From Riptortus pedestris (lineage: Eukaryota; Arthropoda; Insecta; Hemiptera; Alydidae): a DNA stretch of 64,000 nucleotides. Below the pieces are notes generated by a model, which was not told the DNA's origin, did no database searches, and saw only the letters and a list, made by a program, of their open reading frames with translations. The translations under genes and the position numbers were made by a program. Where the stretch lies: contig CM032230.1 in the NCBI GenBank assembly GCA_019009955.1, forward strand, positions 19,147,501-19,211,500. The letters run 5' to 3'. Below are positions 42,598 to 53,455 of this stretch, in pieces. Position 1 is the stretch's first letter. The number at the start of each line of letters is the position of its first letter.

Positions 42598-43151
42598 TTT
42601 AGCAGATTTCCCATAAGGGAAATCAGCTATTGAGGTCGTACTCATGACACGAAGGAGATGATGAAAATGAGGTCCGTTCAAAATTATATATATATTTGTC
42701 TGTTGACGCTCTAGCGGTCGCAAATTTTGTTTGATCGTTATCAAACTTCATATTTAAGCGTTTTATGTATAAAGAAAGACCAAATTCGTTAATTGCTGAA
42801 ATCGGAGCAGTGGGAGGGGGGGATTTTTGAAAATTCGAAATATCTCCGTAATTATGCGAAATTGCATAGAATCAATCTTATTGCAAATTAAATTTACTAT
42901 AAATATTGTTCTAAACATTTATTCTGTATCTTGAATATTAACAGAGATATTTGCATTTGTATTCTGTGTGTGGTCGGCTATGTTTGGCACTATCCACCGA
43001 GAGCTAGTGCGGCCGTTTCCGCAACTGTTCGTCCCTCGTGAATAGGTTTAGAGATACCATCCTACTACTGTTATTATTAGGCAGATTTCTCTATTGTAAA
43101 ACTTAACGTTGGAAATCTGCTTAGTTTACGCAGCCTCTGCGTGACGGACTT
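42598..43151 (+). mobile_element. HINE-like element, full length, shortest core
   Basis: TTTTAGCAGATTTCCCATAA to GTGACGGAC before T5. The left module is shortened and the core only about 10 bp of TA. The 3' end shows both stems: GCAGATTTC...GAAATCTGC, then acgcag-cct-ctgcgt. Confidence 0.93.
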
Positions 43152-43550
43152 TTTATTATTGCAGTAATATTATGTACTGCGCCATGTGATACCAATTAGC
43201 ATGAAATTAATTTGTAACAACTGTTTCTTTAGTTTCCAATTGAGTTATTTATTTCTTAGACCGGTTGTAGTGAGAGTGTTCTTACAGTTCTGTTAAGACA
43301 TATCTTCTGGTAACACCAAATTGGGGGAAAAGATGGAGATGTTCCATGAGAATTCAAGAAAATGACTTCGTCATCCGTTTCTTCATAAGTTTCCAAGACA
43401 TGTGCAACCCACCAATAGCTATACCCCTAACCCCAGCACGTCTGACTAACCGGATTTCATTTACCACTGCTATCACTGATTATTCTCTGCTCTCTGAAGA
43501 AGCAGAATATATCTCAGTTCTTACAGCGCCTTTTCTAACAGGTGTTACTT
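43152..43550. other. No gene recognised
   Basis: A weak plus-strand frame 43,346-43,555 has no recognisable domain. Confidence 0.35.
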
Positions 43551-43623
43551 ATTAGCTGATTTCCTTAAATGCCTATTGATTCTACACAGGCGATGACGTT
43601 CATATTCGATTAGGTCCGTTTAA

Positions 43624-43680
<57 letters not shown>
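43551..43680 (+). mobile_element. HINE-like left-module remnant and (TA)n
   Basis: 'agctgatttccttaaatgcc' to 'aggtccgtttaaatatttta', then TA/CA tract. Confidence 0.6.
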
Positions 43681-43681
<1 letters not shown>

Positions 43682-44326
43682 TATCTTGGGGTCGATGAAG
43701 CTTTCCATGAAAAGGAATATAGGGAGAGGCCCATTCGCCCTATTTGTGAATTAAATACACTGTATAAAGTGAGAGATTTGATTGTAATTGTGGGGCAATA
43801 GCTAATTTATATTAAAGTACTGTTCAAGGTTATGGGGAGAGCCTATTTCAAGGACATTTTATGGTCAGATGTTACAATACTTGAGGATGGTGAGGTTCTT
43901 GATGGGACTTTTCTGCATCTGATGAAGTTGGTTGTATCTTATATGTGGGAGCCTTTCTTTGGGTTTTTTGAACATATGTGGGGCCTGGGTTTAATGATTT
44001 TAAATCTGAGTACTCACGTAATTTATATTCGTTTCAGCCGTAGTTCTTTTCCTCGCTTCTCAGCGAGATCGCCAGATAGGTCTTTGAGCCTGCTAGCTCA
44101 TATTGGGTTTTGTTTTTCACCTTTGATGAAAAGTGTTGCCTATCTTTGTGCCGAACTAGGCTTCCATATCGTTTTGGGGTCAAGGTTTTCATCTTGTTCC
44201 TGGGTCTTTAAGCCCTTTCCTGTCAGCCCCCTCGAAGCTTGAGACGGTGGCAGCTAGGTGCCGGTGATCCTCGTATAGATACGAGACGTACTTGGCTCCA
44301 TTCTTCAAAAACTTCGTTCTTCCGGG

Positions 44327-44328
<2 letters not shown>
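43681..44328. other. Unidentified segment with a 136-codon plus-strand ORF
   Basis: The plus-strand frame 43,832-44,242 (MGRAYFKDILWSDVTILEDG...) is the longest continuous plus frame outside TE remnants. It is GC-richer and rich in Phe/Ser/Leu, but has no motif, signal or splice context I trust, and the opposite strand is also partly open. It may be repeat-derived. Confidence 0.25.
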
Positions 44329-44390
<62 letters not shown>

Positions 44391-44490
44391 TAATAAAGTT
44401 CTAGCGACTGCAGTTTTTTCCCGAAAATTCTCAATAACTCTGTTTTATGCGTCGGATCAAAAAACTGTATAGGAGTACCCTGCGTGACGG
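44329..44490 (+). mobile_element. HINE-like core with deleted right module
   Basis: (TA)n 44,329-44,388, 'ttctagcgactgcagttttt', 'tatgcgtcggatcaaaaaac', then directly 'ccctgcgtgacgggct'. Confidence 0.7.
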
Positions 44491-44946
44491 GCTCAACTGC
44501 ATCTAGTAATCTACAAATGAATGAATTGTAACATATGGATCCAGTGGAAGCCATGTACTTCTTCCTGGGTGGTGGAAGTAGAATTTTCTGTTAAATCACA
44601 AATAACTAGATACTCGTTAAATCTTGAGGTCATCTTAAGTAATTTGAAAGAATTACGACTGATGCTGAGTGATAAATGAGTGTATTTAACTTGACACTGA
44701 CACCTCTAATAAATCGCCTTTCTGATTTTGTCTCCAGAACTACCTTGTCTGTATGTAGCTAGCCTACACTTGTGAGTAATTTCATATTAGCAATTCGTAG
44801 CGAACAGCTCTAACTGGACAGACAATCCTGTCACACTAAAATAAGCATAAAAGGGACAAGAAGGACCTTAGAAACATGTTGGACGTACAGGCTTGCATAA
44901 TAAATGCTCATATGAGAGTAGTGATATACTTAAAACTCTGTTAATT
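44491..44946. other. No gene recognised
   Basis: Unassigned spacer. Confidence 0.4.
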
Positions 44947-45069
44947 CTTTTAGCAGATTTCCCCTAAGGGAAATCAGCTATTGAGGTCGTACTCATGACG
45001 CGATTTTCAAACATTTTCTTCAAATGTCCATCGATCCTACCCAGGAGATGACGAAAATGAGGTCCGTTC

Positions 45070-45137
<68 letters not shown>

Positions 45138-45789
45138 CTGTTAACGCTCTAGCGGTCGCAATTTTTGTTTGATCGTTACGAAACTCGATATTTAACCGTT
45201 TTATGTAAAAAGACAGATCAAGTTCGTTAATGGCTGAAATCGGACCAGAGGGAGAGGGGATTTTCGAAAATTCAAAATATCTCCGTTATTATTCATCGGA
45301 TCGAAAAAGTGTATAGAACCAATCTTATTGCAAATTAAATTTACTATAAATTATGTTATATACATTTATTATCTATCTTGAATATTAACCGAGATATTTG
45401 GATTTTTATGAAGTCTGTGGTCGGGTATAGTTTGGATTACGTCGACCATCTTCGTCATTTCTCTGCTCAGGCGGAAGCTTCTTCTAACCTGGCGTTTCTA
45501 ACCTTACCTTACCTTCCTTACTTTGTGAGATTTATGCAAATACGTTTTGTTCATCCGCCCCCCCTTCTTTAGTTCTTGTACTACTAAAATTTTGAGTTAT
45601 TAAAATATAAATTATTCTTACAATTCAGAACCCGTTTCAGTTGGTAATTATTTTAATTAACTGAAAGATTTCTCATTACCGTTTGTATTTAATCACGGTG
45701 GTATTGTGTTACCAGTGTGCAGATTTCTCTATTGTGAAACTTCACATGGGAAATCTGCTTAGTTTACGCAGCCCCTGCGTGACGGACTT
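44947..45789 (+). mobile_element. HINE-like element, full length, best reference copy (long subfamily)
   Basis: TTTTAGCAGATTTCCCCTAA; left module intact ('gtcgtactcatgacgcgatt', 'catcgatcctacccaggaga', 'aatgaggtccgttcaaaatt'); (TA)n(GT)n core 45,075-45,138; right module intact; long 3' segment; two terminal stems and GTGACGGAC before TTTT. It shows the full module order with few mutations, hence a relatively recent insertion. Confidence 0.95.
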
Positions 45790-45824
45790 TTAATTTACAT
45801 CCTTCGACCATCAACCTAATGTTC

Positions 45825-46430
45825 CTCCCTTTCCCGCGAGGTGATCGCGCATCTCGATCTCAACAGAATTACCTTCTTGGCCTTCATTTAAGTCATGCTT
45901 TCGTAACTCCGATTTGGTGGAAAGGTGTTCTTTTACTCTGCTCCTTCACTTCCTTCCACTTTGCTCCACGTATGATCTTCCGCAAGTCATGCAAGAACCC
46001 GATATACGTATCTAGTGGATCGACTGCACCCTTATTTCTTGGAAGGATTTGTTTTAAGGTGCTTAAATACGGTAGGCACTAAGGCCAGCCTTTTCTAACA
46101 TACGTCCGATCTTCTCGGAGAACTTCCCCAAGTATGGGATGCTGAGTTGGCCCACAGGTTTTCGAGTCTCCCTCTCACCTGGTTTTCATTCACTGTAGAC
46201 CATTTTCGCTATGGGGTGCTCCAATACTTTATTTACCATTCTCTCATCGTACCCACTGCCTGATGCCATGAGTTTTTATGTACTCCAATTCTTGTTGAAA
46301 TTCCACTTCTGCCGATGGGATACTCAGGAGACGGTTAATTATGTAGGTGATTCCTGGTGTTTCATATTGAGGATGATGGTAAGAATCAGATGGGATCAAT
46401 GGGGGGGACATTTATAAAAATAAATCATTT
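45825..46430 (-). pseudogene. Penelope-like retroelement remnant (RT end and GIY-YIG)
   Basis: The minus strand reads ETPGITYIINRLLSIPSAEV and EFQQELEYIKTHGIRQ, then, with shifts, SIPYLGKFSEKIGRMLEKAG, NKGAVDPL and CMTCGRSYVEQSGRK followed by VKEHLS. The run NKGAVDPL...C..C...YV.Q.GR matches the linker and C-terminal GIY-YIG-type domain of Penelope-like elements, whose endonuclease nicks the target. The GIY-YIG region is degraded (YVEQSGR for YIGQTGR). At least four frame changes or stops. The core RT motif is not present in this piece. Confidence 0.6.
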
Positions 46431-46599
46431 GCCATATATGTTATGGTATCAAGTGAAATGAAGGAATACTCATTGTACACAATTTATGACAGGGGAGAAA
46501 AAAAAAGTTCTTTTTAAAAAATTACCATGGTTTGCTAAACTCTAGTCAACTGTTTATTTCTTATATATTATGATTTGTCTTTTTTTTTTTAAACTCATC

Positions 46600-46690
46600 C
46601 GGGGCTCAGGTTGGCCATGTGAGTTAAATCCTTGGCTATAATCTCACATGGTAAACCTAGAGTGGCGAGTTCGTTTCCCGCCTGGGCATA
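46600..46690 (+). repeat. tRNA-like SINE head
   Basis: Best preserved head: 'ggttggccatgtgagttaaa', 'aatctcacatggtaaaccta', 'agtggcgagttcgtttcccg'. The body is lost after 'cctgggcata'. Confidence 0.68.
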
Positions 46691-47384
46691 GCAATAGTTG
46701 CATAAAGTGGATTTTAAAAAAAAATTTATAAATAATCTTAAAAATTATTTGTTGGAGCTTTAAAACATATCGACTTCATTTAAATATATATCAATATTCT
46801 AAACTGTTTGAAGCTAGAAAAGTTAATGTAAAACATTTGCATTTTGGTAGTGTAGTTACTGGGGGAAAAAAAGTGTTTTTGGTATGATTCCTTTTGTGTG
46901 CTATCTTGATATTTACCACGTTTATTTATTGGCATTTGTGTTGAAATAAATTTGAAAAGGGGTGTCCTGAGACATAAAAGGTCTTAGGTGAAGGACGAAA
47001 ATCTTGAATGGAAACATTCTTAGAACCTCACAGTGTTACATATCTATGTAGAGCTCTACTCATTCCAATGATGTGCGTTTCATTGAATTAGATTGACAAA
47101 AACACGTGCAAATTTCACCCGGTTTCCACTTTGCAGTCATGACGTTCCTTACAATTGACGTATACCTTTGCGAATTGGCACTTTTTCATGTCTAAATAAA
47201 TCTGTGATGTTTACGTTCATTTGACATGGAAATACCCTGATGTAATTACAGCATCTATGTAGTAGTAGAATTTCTTGGGCCAACAGTGGCACCGGTTTAA
47301 CACGTAACACTGTAATTACAGAGTTTGAGTCTCCTTGCTTTTGGTTTAGTAGAATTTATGGGCTCAACAGTGGCGCCATTTTAT
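46691..47384. other. No gene; local 83-bp-spaced duplication at 47,260-47,385
   Basis: 'tagtagaatttcttgggc' and 'caacagtggcaccgg' recur as 'tagtagaatttatgggct' and 'caacagtggcgccat' 83 bp later. 46,880-47,030 is inverted relative to 42,370-42,520. Confidence 0.5.
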
Positions 47385-47690
47385 CTTGGTGTAGGGTAAT
47401 AGCTGCTATATTTATAGAAAATTTAATTTTAACAAAGTTTGATTCTATAAAATTTCTCGATCCGACGTATAGCAAAGAAGATATTCGAAGAAGACGAACT
47501 TGATCTGTCTTTTTACATAAAACATTTAAATATCGAGTTTGGTAACGATCAAACAAAAATTGCTACCGCTAGAGCGTTAACATATATATAATTTTCAACG
47601 AACCTCATTTTCGTCATCTCCTGGGTAGGATCGATGGACATTTGAAGAAAGTTTTTCAAAATCGCGCCATGAGTACGACCTCAATAGCTG
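47385..47690 (-). mobile_element. HINE-like fragment, minus, 5' end with deleted right module
   Basis: 'tagctgctatatttatagaa' onward, tiny TA core at 47,582, left module to 'cctcaatagctgatag'. The terminal AGCAGATTTCCC is missing. Confidence 0.75.
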
Positions 47691-48418
47691 ATAGCTGTCT
47701 ATTACCGCTCTAGTGGTCGCGGTGGTAATTATTGTTTAATTGTTACCAAACTCGAGAATGTGTCGTTTTATGTAAAAATAAATATCGAGTTCGTTAACGG
47801 CTGAAATCGGGCCATGGGGAGGCAGGGTTTAGAGGGGGAGAATATTAAAAATTCAAGACATCTTCGTGATTGTACGTCGGATCGAAAACATTTATAGAAT
47901 CAATCTGATAGAAAACTAGATTTACTATAAATTTTGTTATGTACATTTATTCTCTATCTTGAATATTAACCTAGATATTTGCATTTTTCAGTTTTCAGCC
48001 TTCAGCAAACCCTCACTTCTACTCATGTTACATAAACAATACTCGGTTATGTAATAAACCACATCATTAGAAGCTTAAATACCAAATATTGTTTTCAAGA
48101 GACATTTATTATACGAGATACATGCAAATATGTTCTGGAGACCCCCCTTATTATTTAGTTTTTGGACTACTTAAATTTGATTGATTGAGATAAATACTAT
48201 TCTGATTCATTATAAATTACAGTATTTGTTTTTCTTTCCGGTATGAAGGTGGCAGAACTGTTTGTTTACATTTCAGATGCTTTCCGTCGGGAGGTTTCTT
48301 ATTATAGTTTGTTTTTATCACTAATATTCATGGTGATGTTATGTTACCGGTATGTAGACATATTGTTCAACTTCACGTGGGAAATCTGCTTTGTTTACGC
48401 TGCCCCTGCGTGACGGAC
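47691..48418 (+). mobile_element. HINE-like right module, plus, long subfamily, facing the previous one
   Basis: 'tgtctattaccgctctagtg' to GTGACGGAC-T. Immediate head-to-head contact with the minus left module repeats the mirrored arrangement of 9.8-10.7 kb. Confidence 0.85.
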
Positions 48419-48884
48419 TAATTTTATTTATTATTGAGTTTCTGGGAGTTTGTATTGTTAGCACATTTGCAGTTGATTGTCGGACGTTGGGCCTGTGATA
48501 GAATTTACAATACGTAAATGAAATATCCTGCTTTGCATGAGGATCTAGTCAAAGGGCAGTGCTTTGATTCGTTAAGTCAATGTGATGAATAATAAACAGT
48601 TGTGAGGGCTATCCTGTCCTTTGCTAATCCTGCCTCACCTCCCTAATACTCAATGCCGCAACTCTTAGAAAAACTTAATATGGTATTACCTCTGTGATTT
48701 TTATTATATTTTGTGATTTAATACTTATTTGTAAAAGAATTTTTGTAACGTATGACTTCATTTCCTTGGAAGCATATGAAATGAAATGGTGTGTTTATTT
48801 CCATTAAATATTACATAATAGTTACGTCAAATAGTGTTATTTTATATAAACAATTTTCTCTATTAAATAAATTAATTAATTTCC
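48419..48884. other. No gene recognised
   Basis: AT-rich spacer. Confidence 0.4.
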
Positions 48885-49064
48885 TTCAAATTTTGATCCG
48901 ATGCATAGTAATTCAATTTTTCGAAAATCTCACTCCCCCTTTGACCCCCCCCTTCTCTTTGTCCGATTTCAGCCGTTAACGACCTTGATCATTCTTTTTA
49001 CATTCCAAGCTTATATATCGAGTTTGGTAATGATAAGGCAAAACGCGACCGCAAGAGCGGTAAC

Positions 49065-49124
<60 letters not shown>

Positions 49125-49249
49125 TTTTGAAAGGACCTCATTTTCATCATATACTACTGGGTGGGACTGATGGACATTGGAAGACGTTTTTCGAAAATCG
49201 CGTCATGAGTAGTACGACCTCAATATCTGATTTAAGTGAAATCTGCTAA
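48885..49249 (-). mobile_element. HINE-like element, minus, 3'-truncated
   Basis: 'ttttgatccgatgcatagta' to 'agtgaaatctgctaaaa', with (TA)n core 49,067-49,117. Confidence 0.85.
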
Positions 49250-49420
49250 AAATGAGGTCCGTTCAAAATTCTCTCCCTCTCTCTCTCTCTATCTATATAT
49301 ATATATATATATATATATTTGCTTTCCTGTTGCATCTCTTGCGGTCGCAATTTTAGTGTATCCTTAACAAATTCGATTTTTGGAATATTCAGCTACTTTT
49401 TTCTGTATTTTTTTTGATCT
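49250..49420 (+). mobile_element. HINE-like variant fragment with (CT)n(TA)n core
   Basis: 'aatgaggtccgttcaaaatt', (CT)n, (TA)n to 49,318, then 'gctttcctgttgcatctctt' plus 'gcggtcgcaattttagtg', a variant right-module edge found also at 52,068-52,150. Confidence 0.7.
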
Positions 49421-49500
49421 TAGCCTTCTAGCCTTCGGTATGACCTCATTTTTGGTTTTATGTTCTAGACTACATTATTTTTATTTTTTCAATTTATACG

Positions 49501-49506
<6 letters not shown>

Positions 49507-49583
<77 letters not shown>

Positions 49584-49610
49584 ATATCTATATATATATA
49601 AATATTTTCA
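49507..49610. repeat. (TA)n microsatellite
   Basis: About 95 bp of TA with short interruptions. Confidence 0.95.
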
Positions 49611-49629
49611 TATTTGATATTTATACGTA

Positions 49630-49800
49630 TATACAATATCATATTCGAATGTAAAAATGTTATATTACTAGTGTTATAGAAAATTTAATTTTCAACTAAA
49701 CTATTGTGTTATGCGTATTTTTTTCTAATCCGCATAATCCAAATATGTGTGAGTGACAAGTTGTACTTTCGATTTCCGCCAGGACAATATGAATTAATTT
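49630..49800 (+). repeat. Dispersed repeat shared with 52,610-52,765
   Basis: 'tgttatgcgtattttttt' and 'ctaatccgcataatccaa' through 'gatttccgccagg' recur in the same orientation. Confidence 0.7.
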
Positions 49801-49879
49801 TTCGATTAAGGGAAAAGAGGTCCGTTCAAAATTCTCTCTCTCTCATTTGTATGTTTTTATATTGAATGTGAACTTAGTG

Positions 49880-50370
49880 CCAGTTCGCTCTGTCCCAGGA
49901 AGGAACCTAGGAAACACCCACTGTAGGCATTGCAGTGAGATAGAAACCCTTCCCCATGTCCTATAAAACCCTATGTTATAGGGTCCTGCCAATGGGGCGA
50001 GCAGATGCGCAACTCACATCATAAGGTCCGGGCTCAAATTGCTCAACTCTTGGAAAAGAAGCACCCAAATTGGGATATATTCAAAGAGGTGGCTTGTAAT
50101 TCCGCAGACGGTACTCCAAGAAGAGCAGACATCGTAGTGATCATGAAAAATGAAAAGAAAGGATTAATTTTGGATCCCACTGTCCGGTTTGAGATGAGCC
50201 AAAATCAAGCAGACGAGGTGGATCAAGAGAAGAAAGGAATATACGAGCCATGTTGCCTGTATTTCTCTGAAAAATACCACATCCAAGACTGGACAGTTAT
50301 GGGGCTTCTGTTTGGTTCAAGAGGAGTCCTCCATCAAAAAACCGTCGAGACCTTAATTGAATATGGCTGA
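49880..50370 (+). pseudogene. RLE non-LTR retrotransposon C-terminus (CCHC and endonuclease)
   Basis: THCRHCSEIETLPHV (zinc-knuckle type), a small gap with frame damage, then an open 121-codon stretch from 50,005: RNSHHKVRAQIAQLLEKKHP, RRADIVVIMKNEKKGLILDP, TVRFEMSQNQADEVDQEKKG to a stop after TLIEYG. The RADIVV...KGLILDPTVRFE pattern fits the PD-(D/E)xK restriction-like endonuclease at the C-terminus of R2-like retrotransposons, which nicks the target for reverse transcription. It is 5'-truncated, as such insertions usually are; no RT in view. Confidence 0.7.
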
Positions 50371-50637
50371 ACAAAGATGACCTGAAGGACTTGTCCACCC
50401 TTATCCTAAAGTCATCTATAAAAATTGTGAACCATCATTTATATAAAAAATAAATCTGAAATATTAAGCTGCAATCTCACCTGAGGTACCTCCCAAAGTT
50501 CCTCCATTCAATTATCCAAATTTCAATATACAATATAAACAAAATAAAATTAAAAAAAAATAATAATATTACCAAAACTGGCAGATTAGGAGGCTGACCA
50601 CACAGGTACCCTCAGAAAGAGGGCAGCTTAATTTGTT

Positions 50638-50639
<2 letters not shown>
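50371..50639 (+). mobile_element. 3' UTR of the RLE retrotransposon remnant
   Basis: Follows the stop codon, A-rich near 50,545-50,570, ends near 'gagggcagcttaatttgttt' before a TA tract. The exact 3' end and target duplication were not identified. Confidence 0.4.
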
Positions 50640-50682
<43 letters not shown>

Positions 50683-50687
50683 ATATA

Positions 50688-52057
50688 CTAGCTCAGATAC
50701 CCGGCTTCGCCCAGGAGTTCATTTGAGGCTGAATGGTGATGGTATTTTTTTTTTTAGAGAGGCTTTAATTCGCACAATATTTTGACATTTACCCGTCCCA
50801 GTGTTTAGGGTTAATTCCAGTTGTTGGCATTTGTTAATAATAAAATTAATTTTTTATATAAGTCTTCACTGTCCTCCAAATTGTCATATTTCCCGCAGAC
50901 AAATAGACAATGAAATATCGCGAATTTTTATTTCAGGCCTCCCTTATAACCCCCACTCCCGTTCTAACCTAAACATTTTAATATAGCTTATAATCATGGA
51001 AGAATTAATGCTAATTGACATACCGAGTTTTTTTAAGTTTGGTTTAATCGTTAGCACTCAATGAAATCGTTTTACTCCGTTTTAGTTTTATAGTGTATAT
51101 CTTGTTTATACTTTGTTAAAAGACAAAAATGAATATGACAAAAGTTACTCTAAATAACAAAAAAACAACTTTTGTTATGTTCATATTTGCCGAAAACGCA
51201 ATAAGAAACGAAATACCGCTATTTTTAAATTCAGGCCTTCCTTATAACCCCCACTCCTGCCCGTCCCTAGAAATGTTAGTATGGCTTATTATAAGGAAGG
51301 CGTTAGTACTAATTCACATACCGAGTTTGGTTTAGTTCGGTTGAGTCTTTTGTGCCAAATAAAATTGTGGACTCCCTCTATAGTTTTTAGCGTATAACTC
51401 ATTTATACTTCCGTATACGGCAAAAGTGTATATAACAAAAGTTACTCTAAATAACAAAATGAACAACTTTTGTTATGTGCATATTTGCTGAATAAGCAAT
51501 AGGAAACGAAATATAGCTATTTTTAATTTCAGGGCTCCAATATAACCCCCACTCCTGCCAGTCCCTAGAAATGTTGGTATAGCTTGTTACAATGAAAGCG
51601 TTGGTGCTAATACACATATCGAGTTTTATTATTTCGGTTGGGACTTTTGTCCTAAATGAAATTGTTCACTTCCGCTATAGGTTTTAGCGTATATCTCGTT
51701 TATAAATCGGTATACGAAAAAAGTGTATATAACAAAAATTACTCTAAATAACAAAATAAACAACTTTTGTTATGTGCATATTTGACGAAAAACCAATAGG
51801 AAACGAAATATCGCTATTTTTAATTTCAAGCCTCCCTTATAACCCCCACTCCTGTTCATCTCAGAGAATTTTAATATAGCCTAAAGTCTAAGTTGGGTTA
51901 GTAATAATTTACATACCAAGTTCCATAAAATTATGTTCAGCCGTTTATGCGTGAAAAGGTAACAAAGAAACAAATTGCAGCTATCGTGTCTATGGCATGT
52001 GAAACTTATTGTGAAATTTCGCGAAAAAAAATCAATGTACAGACAGAGGTTACAAGA
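50688..52057 (-). mobile_element. Helitron (non-autonomous), complete, canonical TC...CTAG
   Basis: Minus-strand 5' end TCTTGTAACCTCTGTCTGTA at 52,057 preceded by A. The leader holds TTCACGCATAAACGGCTGAA. Units of about 300 bp, marked by inverted 'ttataacccccactcc', start near 50,943, 51,243, 51,541 and 51,838. The 3' hairpin (arms CCGG/CCGGG-type) precedes CTAG at 50,691-50,688, followed by T. The A-T flanks match the Helitron target rule. No coding sequence. Confidence 0.93.
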
Positions 52058-52062
52058 TATGC

Positions 52063-52153
52063 CTATGCTTTCCTGTTGCATCTCTAGCGGTTGAAATTTT
52101 AGTAGATCCTTAACAAATTCGATTTTTCCAATATTTTGCTATTTTTTTCTTTA
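52063..52153 (+). mobile_element. HINE-like variant right-module edge
   Basis: 'gctttcctgttgcatctcta' plus 'gcggttgaaattttag' parallels 49,318-49,400. The Helitron sits in the TA tract to its left. Confidence 0.65.
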
Positions 52154-52274
52154 TTTTAGCAAATTTCCCTTAAGGGAAATCAGCTATTGAGGTCGTACTC
52201 ATGACGCAAGTTTTGAAAAATGTCCTCAAATGTCCATCGATCCTACTTAGATGACGAAAATGAGGTCCGTTCAA

Positions 52275-52358
<84 letters not shown>

Positions 52359-52605
52359 TGTTACCGCTCTAGCGGTCGCAATTTTTGTTTGATCGTTACC
52401 AAACTTCATTTTTAAGCGTTTTACGTAAAAAGAAAGATCAAGTTCTTTAATGGCTGAAATCGGACCAGTGGGAGGGGGGGGGGTTTGGAAATTCGAAATA
52501 TCTCCATTATTATGCATCGGATCGAAAAATTGTATAAAATCAATCTTATTGCAAATTAAATTTACTATAAATATAGATCTATACGTTTATTATGTATCTT
52601 GAAAA
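52154..52605 (+). mobile_element. HINE-like element, 3'-truncated
   Basis: TTTTAGCAAATTTCCCTTAA, left module, 75-bp (TA)n core 52,281-52,356, right module with a G10 run, ending 'cgtttattatgtatcttgaa'. Confidence 0.88.
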
Positions 52606-52609
52606 ATCA

Positions 52610-52765
52610 AAATATTTTGATCATTTGATTGTAAAAATGTTACATAAATTACAGTAAATTTAATTTTAACTACAACTATTATGTTATGCGTATTTTCTCT
52701 AATCCGCATAATCCAATTATGTGAGAGTGACAAGTTCTATTTTCCATTTCCGCCAGGAATATGAA
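52610..52765 (+). repeat. Dispersed repeat shared with 49,630-49,800
   Basis: Second copy, slightly shorter; it follows a HINE-like body directly, so it may be an alternative 3' module of that family. Confidence 0.65.
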
Positions 52766-52890
52766 TTTATTTATTGACAAGATCATTAAATAAACTCCTT
52801 AGGCCCACCCTGGCTAGAAAAGGGTTGTAACCAGTAGACAACCCATTCCAATCACCCTGAGCAGCAAAAAATGGATTCTACTTAATAATA
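52766..52890 (+). repeat. SINE tail fragment
   Basis: 'gcccaccctggctagaaaag' plus 'ggttgtaacc' and 'ccattccaatcaccctgagc' match the body and tail of the SINE at 27,570-27,790. The tRNA-like head is absent. Confidence 0.6.
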
Positions 52891-53455
52891 ATTTAATTCT
52901 AATATCATTTTTTTCCGTTCTTTCCTTACCTCATCTGTTCAGTCAGTGAGTAGTTAAACATACGTATATCCTGTTTATATTTGAGCTCCTTCCTACATAG
53001 CCTTCTTTCTTTGGGGAAACAGATGGTGAGCTGAAGTTGTTATCAATTTAAGGTATACGATCTATTGTATGGGTAAAGAGGAACAATCCTGAAAAAGAAC
53101 TTTAGTTTTTGAAGGATGTTATTGATGACGAAGACTGATTGTTTTTATATTATTATTTCCATTTCTCTTTTATGCTTAATTTTGGTTGCAAACTTATTAC
53201 TTTTCTTTTATTAAATACAATACACTTATTTCAATAAAGTACAACCAAGGCGTACGTGCAGGAATAAATGTATTATTCTAACTACCCCTTAACAATTAGA
53301 CAGTTCGCCAATCACCATCGATATGGGGCACAAACCAAATTGAAAAAAAATTTTTTCTAACGTTCTGTGTTTCAAGTTATTTGATACTATTCTTGATTAG
53401 CTGTTTAATAAAGTATTATCGATCATATATATAAATATATAATATATATATTATA
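52891..53455. other. No gene recognised
   Basis: AT-rich, ending in a short TA tract where a mariner inserted. Confidence 0.4.

Noticed and set aside
47265..47375. 'caacagtggcgcc' as an LTR primer-binding site
   Set aside because: It resembles such sites, but no LTR boundary or gag/pol sequence follows, and the motif is simply duplicated 83 bp apart.
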